The notes below the pieces were generated by a model. It saw only the letters and a list, made by a program, of their open reading frames with translations, searched no databases and was not told where the DNA came from. DNA of 64,000 nt from an uncultured Sphaerochaeta sp. GTDB lineage: Bacteria; Spirochaetota; Spirochaetia; Sphaerochaetales; Sphaerochaetaceae. This document shows positions 42,105 through 51,187 of the stretch, one piece after another. The stretch is taken from contig NZ_OY781939.1 in the NCBI RefSeq assembly GCF_963677315.1, positions 2,170,001 to 2,234,000 of the forward strand. The letters run 5' to 3'. Position numbers and translations under genes: made by a program. Within the stretch, counting starts at the first letter, position 1. Every line of letters begins with the position of its first letter.

Positions 42105-42986
42105 TCACTGCTTTTTATGCTTGTAGGGATTTACATGCACCATACAGTGTTTGACTTGGGGGAAACTGGTTTCGATGGCGTGGTGGACCCGTTCGGCAAT
42201 ACAGTGAGCTTCAACGAGGCTTTGTGATCCTTCCGCTGAAATCTCAACATCCACATAGGCACGAGAACCAAATCTACGGGTTCTCAGCAAATCGATTCCC
42301 TTGACCCCTTCCTGATCGAGAATGATGAGACGAATCTCTTCCACAGTCTTTTCATCACAAGCGTGGTCAACCATCTTGTAGATACCATCACGGAATATTT
42401 CAATTCCGACCCGAATGATAAAGAGGGAGATGATGATTGCTGCGATGGAATCAGCGATAGGGTAGCCCAAACGTGAGGCAATGATCCCGATCAGACCTCC
42501 AGTGGTTGCCAAAACATCACTCTGGGAGTCCCATGCCGAGGCCATCAAGGCAGAGGAGTCAGTTTTCTTTCCAGCCCAACGAGTATAGAGAAACATGCAC
42601 TGCTTGATAACAATGGAAACAATTGCCGCAATCACAGCAAGGATGCCAGGGAGAGGGTTATCGTGATACCCGCCGGTGATGATGGTTGAAATACCATCGA
42701 CAAGGAGGCCGAATCCCACGACCATGATGATTCCGGAAAGAAGTATTGCAGCAACTGATTCCAATCGTTCATGTCCATACTGATGATCCTCGTCAGACTC
42801 CTTGGAGGCAGCTGAGATACCGATCATGGCAATGATTGAACTTACCACATCCCCCGCGTTGTTGATTCCATCATTAAGCAAGGCAGAAGAGTGAGCGATA
42901 AAGCCAATTGTGGTCTTGCTGATGGCAAGAACTATATTGCTGAATATATTGAGATAGGAAACTTTCAAGGCAAGATTTTTCTTCAT
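42105..42986 (-). CDS. Cation diffusion facilitator (CDF) transporter
   Basis: About 293 residues, six membrane helices, with the metal sites ALLNDGINNAGDV (helix II Asp pair) and SAWDSQSDVLA (helix V), then a cytoplasmic domain ending in HCMVHVNP. It exports Zn, Mn, Fe or similar divalent cations. Start could be ATG 42986 or TTG 42992. A hairpin at 42997-43015 separates AAGGAGG from the start (see findings). Confidence 0.9.
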   Translation of the reverse strand: MKKNLALKVSYLNIFSNIVLAISKTTIGFIAHSSALLNDGINNAGDVVSSIIAMIGISAASKESDEDHQYGHERLESVAAILLSGIIMVVGFGLLVDGISTIITGGYHDNPLPGILAVIAAIVSIVIKQCMFLYTRWAGKKTDSSALMASAWDSQSDVLATTGGLIGIIASRLGYPIADSIAAIIISLFIIRVGIEIFRDGIYKMVDHACDEKTVEEIRLIILDQEGVKGIDLLRTRRFGSRAYVDVEISAEGSQSLVEAHCIAERVHHAIETSFPQVKHCMVHVNPYKHKKQ

Positions 42987-42996
42987 GTCCAAAATT

Positions 42997-43015
42997 CACA
43001 CCTACGCTCGGTGTG
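42997..43015 (-). promoter_or_regulatory. Hairpin in the CDF leader
   Basis: CACACC-N7-GGTGTG. It includes the near-start AGGTG and, when folded, brings AAGGAGG (43016-43022) within about 10 bases of ATG 42986. Confidence 0.35.
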
Positions 43016-43032
43016 CCTCCTTGGTAAGAAAA

Positions 43033-43052
43033 GGCCCCGGTTTCCCGGGGCT
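43033..43052 (-). terminator. Terminator of aspS
   Basis: On the minus strand AGCCCCGG-GAAA-CCGGGGCC, then TTTTCTT; it lies just past the aspS stop. Confidence 0.9.
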
Positions 43053-43057
43053 CTCTG

Positions 43058-44854
43058 TCAGCTCTTTGGCTCAGGATACTTGACGATCAAGTGTAGGTCT
43101 TCAAGTTGCTTCTCGTCAACTAGTGACGGAGAATCATCCATTGGTGATATCCCAGCAGTATTCTTCGGGAAAGCAATGACTTCATGAATCGAGGTTTCCT
43201 CTGCCATGATCATGATCATTCTATCGACCCCCGGGGCAATACCTCCATGGGGAGGAGCTCCGTATCTAAAGGCATTGAGCAGGAAGCCGAAGCGCTCCTC
43301 TGCAGTCTCGTCATCAAAATTACAGATACGGAAAATTCGCTTCTGGAGTTCAACGTCATGAATACGGATTGAGCCACTGGCTACCTCATACCCATTGAGG
43401 ACCAAGTCATACAGGTCACCCTTTACGCTACCGGGGTCAGACTCAAGAGTATCGAGATACTCCGCCTGAGGCATACTGAACATATGGTGTGCAGCTTCCC
43501 AGTGTTCTTCATCCTCATTGTACTCAAAGAGGGGGAAGTCAACGATCCAGCAGAACTCAAAACTCTTCCTGATCAGGTTCAGGTCCTTGCCCAACTTTGT
43601 GCGAACCGCACTAAGGCTGGCACAACATTTCTTCCAGTCCTGATGGGCAACAAAGAGGATCATATCCCCTTCCTTTGCATCAACCGTTGAAACAAGTTCC
43701 TCTTCAAGTCCAGTGAAGAACTTGCTCACGCCACCGGTGAATGTGTTGTTCTCCCCTACCTTGATCCAAGCCAATCCCTGTGCACCGTAAATCTTTGCAG
43801 CATCCTCGAGGCTGGTAATATACTTGCGTGAGAAGTCAACTGTTTCACTCTTTGGAGCACAGATAGCCTTTACATATCCACCCTGGGAAACAATGTCCTT
43901 GAAGGTGGCAAAGCTGCTCTTCAGGGCCAATTCGTTGACATCTGAGAGGGGAAGGTCGAAGCGAAGATCTGGTTTGTCACAACCATAGGTATTCAGTGCA
44001 TCATGGTAACTGAGTCTCCTGAATCGAGCAGGGAGGTCATAATCCATGACTTCCTTGAATACGGAACCGAAGAGGTCCTCCATAAGAGAGAGGACATCGT
44101 CACGTTTGACAAAACTCATCTCCAGGTCAAGCTGGGTGAATTCCAGCTGTCTGTCACCCCTGGCATCCTCATCACGATAACAGCGAGCGATCTGGAAGTA
44201 CTTATCCATACCACCGACCATCAGGATCTGCTTAAAGAGCTGTGGGCTTTGGGGAAGCGCATAGAACTTACCAGGGTAAATTCTACTGGGTACCAAGAAG
44301 TCTCGAGCCCCTTCTGGGGTGCTCTTGATCATGGTAGGGGTTTCAATCTCATAGAAGTCACGACTGGTGAGGAACTTGCGGCAGGCGAAAATGAAGTCAT
44401 GACGAAGCTTCATCCGCTTCTGCATTCCCTGGGTACGGAGATCGAGATAACGATACTTAAGCCTGAGGTCTTCCCTCGGCTCATTACCATCATCGATCTG
44501 GAATGGTAGTGGGGCACACTTACTGAGTATTTCAATCTTCTCAGCTTTAACTTCAACTTCTCCGGTTACCATTTCTGGATTGACCATTGAATCGGGCCTG
44601 AGACGTACCACCCCTGTCACTGCAATGCAGTACTCCAAGTGCAGTTCATTTGCAACTGCCTGAAGTTCGTTGCTGGCATCGTCATCCACTACCACCTGGG
44701 TAATACCGTAGCGGTCACGGAGGTTGATAAAATGCAGGGCCCCATGATTGCGGTCACGGTGTACCCATCCGTTGAGAACCACCTTAGCTCCATTGTCAGC
44801 TTTGGTCAGTGATCCACAGGTAGTTGTTCGTTGGGAAAATACTTCTTCTGCCAT
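43058..44854 (-). CDS. aspS: Aspartyl-tRNA synthetase (bacterial type)
   Basis: 598 residues with the OB-fold anticodon domain (WVHRDRNHGALHFINLRDRYG), class II motif 2 (IARCYRDEDARGDRQLEFTQLD), the bacterial GAD insertion and motif 3 (GIAPGVDRMIMIMA). It charges tRNA-Asp. AAAGGG precedes the ATG, and a TATAGT -10 lies about 40 bases upstream. Confidence 0.98.
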   Translation of the reverse strand: MAEEVFSQRTTTCGSLTKADNGAKVVLNGWVHRDRNHGALHFINLRDRYGITQVVVDDDASNELQAVANELHLEYCIAVTGVVRLRPDSMVNPEMVTGEVEVKAEKIEILSKCAPLPFQIDDGNEPREDLRLKYRYLDLRTQGMQKRMKLRHDFIFACRKFLTSRDFYEIETPTMIKSTPEGARDFLVPSRIYPGKFYALPQSPQLFKQILMVGGMDKYFQIARCYRDEDARGDRQLEFTQLDLEMSFVKRDDVLSLMEDLFGSVFKEVMDYDLPARFRRLSYHDALNTYGCDKPDLRFDLPLSDVNELALKSSFATFKDIVSQGGYVKAICAPKSETVDFSRKYITSLEDAAKIYGAQGLAWIKVGENNTFTGGVSKFFTGLEEELVSTVDAKEGDMILFVAHQDWKKCCASLSAVRTKLGKDLNLIRKSFEFCWIVDFPLFEYNEDEEHWEAAHHMFSMPQAEYLDTLESDPGSVKGDLYDLVLNGYEVASGSIRIHDVELQKRIFRICNFDDETAEERFGFLLNAFRYGAPPHGGIAPGVDRMIMIMAEETSIHEVIAFPKNTAGISPMDDSPSLVDEKQLEDLHLIVKYPEPKS

Positions 44855-44925
44855 AGTCGGTCCCTTTGGTCTCCTTAAGAAAGTATTCCCATACTATACG
44901 ATAGAAGTCCAAAAGGCAATTGCCC

Positions 44926-47900
44926 CTAAGACGTTAGCTCACGAACAACAACCTGGTTTTTCTGCAGGTATTCAATTGCTTCAACAGCTGCCACAGCAGC
45001 ACTTGTGGTGGTGGTATAGGGAATTTTCATGCGCATGGCAATGCTTCGTATCTCATCATCACTCTGGTGGGCATGGAACCCCATCGGTGTGTTTATCACC
45101 AAAGCAACCTGTTTTTTCTGTAGATAGTCAGTAATATTTGGGTGTCCTTCATGGACCTTCTGCATTACCTCAACAAGGATTCCTTGCTCAAAGAGGAAGG
45201 CTGCAGTCCCTTGTGTTGCTGCAATTGAGAAGCCTAGGGAGACCAGCTTCCTTACTACAGGAAGAATGGTCTTACGATCCTTCTTGTTGACACTGATAAA
45301 CACCTTTCCCGAGACGGGAAGACGGTTTCCACTGCTGATCTGGCTCTTTGCGAAGGCTTCCCCGAAGGTCTTTCCCAATCCGATCGACTCCCCGGTCGAC
45401 CTCATCTCAGGTCCAAGTGCTGGATCTACATTGCTGAACCGATCGAAGCTGAATACCGCCTCTTTCACTGCCCAACCCACCTTACAGGTGCCCAAGGCTC
45501 TCTCTCCGGGTTTTTTTACCAGCCCTTGTTTTACCAAGGTTTCTCCTTCCCAGATCCGAACCGCGGCCTCAACGAGGTCTACTGCACTGGTCTTGCAGAT
45601 GAAGGGTACTGTTCGCGATGCCCGTGGGTTTACCTCGATGAGATAGAGCTTCCCATCCTTGGCTGCAAACTGGATATTCATCAATCCTTTCACATGGAGG
45701 GCAAGGGCAAGTTTGTGCGCCCACTCCTGCATCTGAGCAAGGAGTTCTGGGGTGCTCTTGTACGGAGGGAACACTGCAGCAGAGTCCCCGCTGTGTATTC
45801 CCGCAGCCTCAATATGCTGTAGAATGCCTCCTACATAGAGACTTTCTCCGTCAGATACTGCATCAAGGTCGTATTCAAAGGCATCTTCCAGGAACTGATC
45901 CACCAATACAGGTGCTTCAACTGATGCCTCAATCCCCTCAATGGAGGTAAGTCCTGCTTCATCGTACACGATGTACATCCCCCGTCCACCCAATACATGG
46001 CTGGGCCGGATAAGAACAGGAAAACCAATCTCGCGAGCGGTGATGAGAATATCTTCATTCTTTGTGACGGCTTTGTTTTTTGGTTGACTGAGTCCAAGCT
46101 GAGAGACCAAGGCTGAGAACTTTCCACGGTCCCCTGCATCCAGGAGCCCTTCCAGGCTAGTTCCTTCCAATCTTGCCCCTGCACGGGTGAGGGAAGGGGC
46201 AAGATTCAATGGAGTCTGGCCTCCCAGTTGTACCACTACCCGCTGGGTCTGTTCATGGCGTAGAATTTCCTTCACTTCCTCAGCAGTGAGGCCTTGTAGG
46301 TACAGTCGATCGCTGATGTTGAAATCCGTGGAGACTGTCTCTGGATTACTGTTAACCATAATGGTCTTTCGTCCCAGCCTGCGGTAGGCCATGGAGGCAA
46401 GGGTGCAACAGGTATCGAACTCAAGTCCCTGCCCGATCCTGTTTGGACCGCTTGCAAGGATTACCACCGCATCCCCTCCCATGGGTTCTGCTTCCTCCGT
46501 TTCACCGTAGGTGGTATAGAGATAGGGAGTAAGCGCATCAAACTCCCCACTGCAGGTGTCAACATGATGGGTTACAGGGTGCATTTCATAGGCGTAACGT
46601 AGCCGTTCGATGTCCTCAGCACTCCTCCCACTCAGCATCGCGATATATACATCGCTCATTCCAGCCTTTTTTGCCTTGAGTAGGGTCTCCTCATCTAGGT
46701 GAAATGCAACTTCTTTCTCGATATCCAGCTGCTGTACCAGAAGATTGAGGAACCAGGGATCAAATTGTGTGACCTCCTGTATTTTAGGCAATGCTTCCAA
46801 TCCTTCCCTGCAGAGCGTGGTATAGGCAGCAACCAAGCGCAAGGGGTGTGCACTATTGAGGAACCCTGCAACCTCCTCTTCATCATACAGGCCGATGCGA
46901 ATGAGGTTGCATAATCCTTCGAGTTTTCTCTCTGAGCTCCTGATCCCCTTGTTCAATGCCTCCAGGGCAGTTCTTCCCAGTGCCAAGGCCTCACCGATGC
47001 TGCGCATCTGTGTTCCCAAGGCAGAGATGGGAAGTGGAAATTTCTCCAGCTCAAAGCGTGGTACCTTTACCGCACAGTAGTCGAGTACCGGCTCAAAGCA
47101 GGATACTGATTGGCCGGTTATTTCGTTGACCACCTCATCAAGGGTATAGCCGACCGCCAACTTGGCAGAGCAGCGGGCAATAGGGAAGCCAGTTGCCTTG
47201 CTTGCAAGGGCTGAGGAACGGGAGACACGGGGGTTCATCTCTATGACCACCATCCTCCCTGTTTCAGGGTGTACTGCGAATTGGACATTGCTTCCACCGC
47301 AGTCGACTCCGATTGCACGCAGAATGGCAATTGAAGCGTCCCTCATCGTCTGGTAGCTTCTCTCATCGAGGGTCTGGATGGGGGCAATGGTGATACTGTC
47401 CCCGGTATGGACTCCCATTGGGTCAACATTCTCAATGGAACAGACGATAATTGCATTATCCTTCTTGTCACGCATCACCTCCATTTCGAACTCTTTCCAA
47501 CCGATGAGCGATTCCTCAATGAGGACTTCGTGGGTTGGACTGGTTTCCATGGCGTGCTCAAGTAATGAGGGGTACTCTTCCCTGTTGTAGGCGATGGATC
47601 CTCCCATACCTCCTAACGTGTAGGAAGGCCGGATGATCAGGGGGAAGGGGAAATCCTCAAGGAGTCCCATTCCCTCCTCCAGGTTGTGGACGATTGAGCT
47701 CTTTGCGCTTTCCAATCCCAAGCCTTCGATGACCTGCTTGAAAGCTCCACGGTCTTCCGCGAGTTTGATGGATGCGATGGAAGAGCCAATGACCTGAACC
47801 CCATACTGTTCGAGCAACCCTGACTCATCGAGCTCGAGAGCCAGGTTGAGTCCGCTTTGCCCTCCCATGGTAGTGAGGATGGCATCAGGGCGTTCCCTTT

Positions 47901-48135
47901 GGAAGATTTGTTCAACATACTCGACTCTCAATGGGTCGAGGTAAATGTGGTCTGCCATGCCAGGAGTCGTCATGACGGTCGCTGGATTGGGGTTGAGCAG
48001 AATAACCTCATATCCTTCCTCTTTCAAAGCCTTCACGGCTTGTGTGCCACTATAGTCGAACTCGCAGGCTTGCCCGATGACAATAGGGCCGCTGCCGATA
48101 ACCAGGATTCTTTTAATATCACGTCTTGCACTCAT
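44926..48135 (-). CDS. carB: Carbamoyl-phosphate synthase large subunit
   Basis: 1069 residues, full length. Two ATP-grasp halves (GSGPIVIGQACEFDYSG at the start, ASGPNRIGQGLEFD at about 560) and a C-terminal MGS-like allosteric domain. It makes carbamoyl phosphate for pyrimidine and arginine synthesis, using ammonia channelled from CarA. It overlaps carA by 4 bases. No pyr or arg genes are nearby. Confidence 0.98.
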   Translation of the reverse strand: MSARRDIKRILVIGSGPIVIGQACEFDYSGTQAVKALKEEGYEVILLNPNPATVMTTPGMADHIYLDPLRVEYVEQIFQRERPDAILTTMGGQSGLNLALELDESGLLEQYGVQVIGSSIASIKLAEDRGAFKQVIEGLGLESAKSSIVHNLEEGMGLLEDFPFPLIIRPSYTLGGMGGSIAYNREEYPSLLEHAMETSPTHEVLIEESLIGWKEFEMEVMRDKKDNAIIVCSIENVDPMGVHTGDSITIAPIQTLDERSYQTMRDASIAILRAIGVDCGGSNVQFAVHPETGRMVVIEMNPRVSRSSALASKATGFPIARCSAKLAVGYTLDEVVNEITGQSVSCFEPVLDYCAVKVPRFELEKFPLPISALGTQMRSIGEALALGRTALEALNKGIRSSERKLEGLCNLIRIGLYDEEEVAGFLNSAHPLRLVAAYTTLCREGLEALPKIQEVTQFDPWFLNLLVQQLDIEKEVAFHLDEETLLKAKKAGMSDVYIAMLSGRSAEDIERLRYAYEMHPVTHHVDTCSGEFDALTPYLYTTYGETEEAEPMGGDAVVILASGPNRIGQGLEFDTCCTLASMAYRRLGRKTIMVNSNPETVSTDFNISDRLYLQGLTAEEVKEILRHEQTQRVVVQLGGQTPLNLAPSLTRAGARLEGTSLEGLLDAGDRGKFSALVSQLGLSQPKNKAVTKNEDILITAREIGFPVLIRPSHVLGGRGMYIVYDEAGLTSIEGIEASVEAPVLVDQFLEDAFEYDLDAVSDGESLYVGGILQHIEAAGIHSGDSAAVFPPYKSTPELLAQMQEWAHKLALALHVKGLMNIQFAAKDGKLYLIEVNPRASRTVPFICKTSAVDLVEAAVRIWEGETLVKQGLVKKPGERALGTCKVGWAVKEAVFSFDRFSNVDPALGPEMRSTGESIGLGKTFGEAFAKSQISSGNRLPVSGKVFISVNKKDRKTILPVVRKLVSLGFSIAATQGTAAFLFEQGILVEVMQKVHEGHPNITDYLQKKQVALVINTPMGFHAHQSDDEIRSIAMRMKIPYTTTTSAAVAAVEAIEYLQKNQVVVRELTS

Positions 48136-49277
48136 ACGCTTGCCTCCTTGGCTTCCAGGATGAACCGGTCAAAAATCCAGGTTGCGTCATGAGGGCCTGG
48201 AGATGCTTCTGGGTGAAACTGGACACAGCTTACTCTCTTGTCTGTGCAGAACAGTCCTTCGATGGAGTTGTCATTTGCATTCCTGAACCATACTGTTGCA
48301 GAAGGGGGCAAAGTTTCTGCCTCACTGGCGTAACTATGGTTCTGGCTCGTGACAAAGCAGGCACCAGTTTGGGTATCCACTACAGGGTGGTTGCCCCCAT
48401 GGTGACCATATTTCATTTTCTTCGTGCTTCCACCCAGAGCCCAGGTGATTAACTGGTGTCCGAGGCAGATACCAAAGACGGGAAATCCTGCTTCAATGAC
48501 CTGTTTGGTCATCGAGACAACGTCCTGTAATCGTTCAGGGTCTCCCGGTCCGTTTGAGAGCAGCATTGCACTACATCCTGAGCGGAGAATGTCCTCAGCT
48601 AGCACAGTAGGCGGAAAGAGGGTGACTGCCACCCCTCGACGGTAAAGTTCGGTGACAATTGACCGCTTGATCCCAAAATCCACTACTGCAAATCGTAGTG
48701 AAGCATCCTTTGGCGCCCCAGAGAGAGGGTCTTTGACTACGCGCTTGGTACTTACCCCTTCGATAAGATCGAGCTCACTGACTGATGGATAAGTCCTCAC
48801 CAAGGAGAGGGCATGTTCATGTTCTGAACGTGAAAGTGTCTTGCCTTCAGTACTGAATATGATTGCCCTCTGGGCTCCCTTGTTTCGTATATGGATGGTT
48901 AATGCACGTGTATCCAACCCACAAAGGCCGACAATTCCGTGTGTGAGCAGATAATCATGTAAAGAGACCCTCTCCGGGGGAAGAGGGCCTGTATATACAG
49001 AATGAACGAGCAGTGCTGTACAGCTGATGGGTTTGGGTAACCCCAGATGCTCCTCAAAAGGAGCTTCGCACCCATAGTTTCCAATATGGGGGTAGGTCAT
49101 TACGACCATTTGTCCGTGATAGGAAGGATCAGTGAGGATTTCTTGGTAGCCACACATACTGGTGTTGAAGACCACCTCTGCCATGGGAGCCTGTTTGCCA
49201 AGCAAGGGCGCCGGTGATCCAAATCCAGTTGCGGTGAATACGGTTCCGTCCTCGAGAAGAAGAAAGCTTGTGTTCAT
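48132..49277 (-). CDS. carA: Carbamoyl-phosphate synthase small subunit (glutaminase)
   Basis: 381 residues. C-terminal class I glutamine amidotransferase with the nucleophile in FGICLGHQL, and a His/Glu pair near the end (VQFHPEASPGP). It hydrolyses glutamine and passes ammonia to CarB. GGAG precedes the ATG. First gene of the carAB operon; no clear attenuator was seen in the 140-base gap upstream. Confidence 0.97.
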   Translation of the reverse strand: MNTSFLLLEDGTVFTATGFGSPAPLLGKQAPMAEVVFNTSMCGYQEILTDPSYHGQMVVMTYPHIGNYGCEAPFEEHLGLPKPISCTALLVHSVYTGPLPPERVSLHDYLLTHGIVGLCGLDTRALTIHIRNKGAQRAIIFSTEGKTLSRSEHEHALSLVRTYPSVSELDLIEGVSTKRVVKDPLSGAPKDASLRFAVVDFGIKRSIVTELYRRGVAVTLFPPTVLAEDILRSGCSAMLLSNGPGDPERLQDVVSMTKQVIEAGFPVFGICLGHQLITWALGGSTKKMKYGHHGGNHPVVDTQTGACFVTSQNHSYASEAETLPPSATVWFRNANDNSIEGLFCTDKRVSCVQFHPEASPGPHDATWIFDRFILEAKEASV

Positions 49278-49418
49278 AGGTTCTCCATCAGTTCAAATTG
49301 TAGGGATAATACCGGATACTGGAAGTTTATGCAACAGTATCTGTATGTTTATGCAACAAAAACCTGATAGATTAATAAATATGAAACACATTTTAGAGCA
49401 TATGTTGTAATATTGTTG

Positions 49419-49799
49419 TTATTTCTTCCCGATACTAAATTTTTCTGGATTGAATGCATCACTTCCAAGCCAGAGATCAATCCTCAGCCCACTATCGGAA
49501 TTATCTACATCTGCATGTTTGATCTGCCATCCGATAAGCTTCAGACGGGAGTCCCAAGTCACATCGTGTCCTGCCATCAATCCATAGTACTCGGCTAGCT
49601 CCGGCCGTTCTTGTTTTGGATGCAGGGCCTTGTTAATGTTTTTGAGCTCCGCTTCGCTCCGTTTCTTATCATCGAAGAAAGTCAGATGAGCTCCATCCTC
49701 CTCCTGATGGAGTGAGACCACCAAGCGAAGCGGATTACCGTCCAGGAGAAAGTTCGTAACCTCCCCAATTAATCTTCCTAATAGTTCCTTGCGTTTCAT
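49419..49799 (-). CDS. Hypothetical protein coupled to the DUF1576 membrane protein
   Basis: 126 residues, soluble, no signal peptide and no recognised motif. ATGA overlap with the upstream membrane-protein gene and AGGAGG before the start indicate a two-gene operon, so the products may work together. Confidence 0.6.
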   Translation of the reverse strand: MKRKELLGRLIGEVTNFLLDGNPLRLVVSLHQEEDGAHLTFFDDKKRSEAELKNINKALHPKQERPELAEYYGLMAGHDVTWDSRLKLIGWQIKHADVDNSDSGLRIDLWLGSDAFNPEKFSIGKK

Positions 49800-51058
49800 T
49801 GTATGAAATCCTCCTCAGGGCGGTTGGTTTTGTACCACTGTAAGATTGCAACAAACAAGCTTGCCGTCAGCCCACCGGCAAAGCCATTGTTATACAGATC
49901 AAGTCCTCCATGCCAGGAGGCGGTTACTTCTACCATCACCAGATGTAGGAATCCAGCTAGCAGGCCTGCTATAAATCCGAACTGCCCAGCTATTGGAGCC
50001 AAGGTGGTGGCGAAGAGGGTTGCCAAGAGGGGGCCTGGAGCAACCAGAGACTTGTCAAACAGAAGTGTAGAGAGGATAACTCCCAACACAACAGGAAAGG
50101 TGTTTTTCAAGGTTTTTCCAAACCCTCCGAAGGCTATGATGGTAAACAAGGCACCAATGGTTGGCCCATTGATAGGTGCGCCAATGAGAATCAGATACGC
50201 CCAGAAGACCAAGCCAAGCAACCCAATATTCAAGAGAGTACCAGAGGTGTATCCGGTATCAAAAAAATCATAGGGGAGACGTCCAGAAAGCTTTTGCACT
50301 TCCAGCAACCCTTGGAAACCCTGCTTTGGTTTTTCAATGAAGAAGGCGGTCACTATCAATAATAGGGAGAATACGGGTATTACCAGGAAGAGTGGGAGTG
50401 AGAACTCCTCACTCCAGGTAATGACCAAGGGCTCCATTTTCCCTGCGGCAATGAGTATGTTGGATGCAAACAGACCGATGAACCCACAACTGAAACCTAC
50501 GTTATAGAGATTATAGCCTTGATGGAGTTGTAACATGGATCCTGCTACTGCAGGGAGGATGAATCCGGCGGCAAGGCCTGCTACAATTCCCAGTGGAATG
50601 GAGAGAGGCAAGGGCAAGTCGGTTGAGAACATCAGAAAGGTCACCAAGGGGCCAAGAGCTGTGCCGAAAAGGGCAATCAAGCTGTATGAGCCGAAGGTCT
50701 TGCGTGCAAGCTTGCTTGCCAGCCAGACCCCAAGGATGAGTGGGATGCTGTTAAGCAATGTATTGCCGAAGAATGAGAATCCCATCATGGTCAGAATTGC
50801 TGAAATGGTTGGCCCAGAAAGACTGACTGATGCATAGTAGATGAGTACCAATGCCAACAATCCTACCGTGGCTGCATTGAACATAGCTGTTCCCACACCA
50901 TGCAACGTAAAGTCGCTGATCAGGCGAGCTGCTTGGGTCTGCAGTCGCAGAGTATTCTGTAAGACAGTGAGCGGACCCTCAAGTATCATGGCTATGAGCA
51001 TGAGGGAGCAGATGAGTGTGATAAGTAGAGCATAGAGGATGCGTTCACTTCGTTCCAC
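49796..51058 (-). CDS. DUF1576 polytopic membrane protein
   Basis: 420 residues with about 11-12 membrane helices in two similar halves (GPTISAILTMMGFSFFGNTL and GPTIGALFTIIAFGGFGKTL), typical of DUF1576. The internal repeat resembles a transporter architecture, but the substrate is unknown. The start is a GTG with GGAGG 4 bases upstream. Confidence 0.75.
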   Translation of the reverse strand: MERSERILYALLITLICSLMLIAMILEGPLTVLQNTLRLQTQAARLISDFTLHGVGTAMFNAATVGLLALVLIYYASVSLSGPTISAILTMMGFSFFGNTLLNSIPLILGVWLASKLARKTFGSYSLIALFGTALGPLVTFLMFSTDLPLPLSIPLGIVAGLAAGFILPAVAGSMLQLHQGYNLYNVGFSCGFIGLFASNILIAAGKMEPLVITWSEEFSLPLFLVIPVFSLLLIVTAFFIEKPKQGFQGLLEVQKLSGRLPYDFFDTGYTSGTLLNIGLLGLVFWAYLILIGAPINGPTIGALFTIIAFGGFGKTLKNTFPVVLGVILSTLLFDKSLVAPGPLLATLFATTLAPIAGQFGFIAGLLAGFLHLVMVEVTASWHGGLDLYNNGFAGGLTASLFVAILQWYKTNRPEEDFIQ

Positions 51059-51145
51059 GGTGCCTCCTTGATAGCAGTATGCTACCTATAGATTCGGGAG
51101 AATAGCAAGTAAGCAAGCCAAAAAAGTAAGAGGTAACAAGAGCGG

Positions 51146-51165
51146 CTGCCACCTTCATGGCAGCA
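51146..51165 (-). terminator. Hairpin after the repeat lipoprotein gene
   Basis: GCTGCCA-N6-TGGCAGC, 23 bases beyond the stop at 51188, with a T-rich run further on in the minus-strand sense. Confidence 0.6.
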
Positions 51166-51187
51166 GCCCAACGTTACAAAGCTGTAG

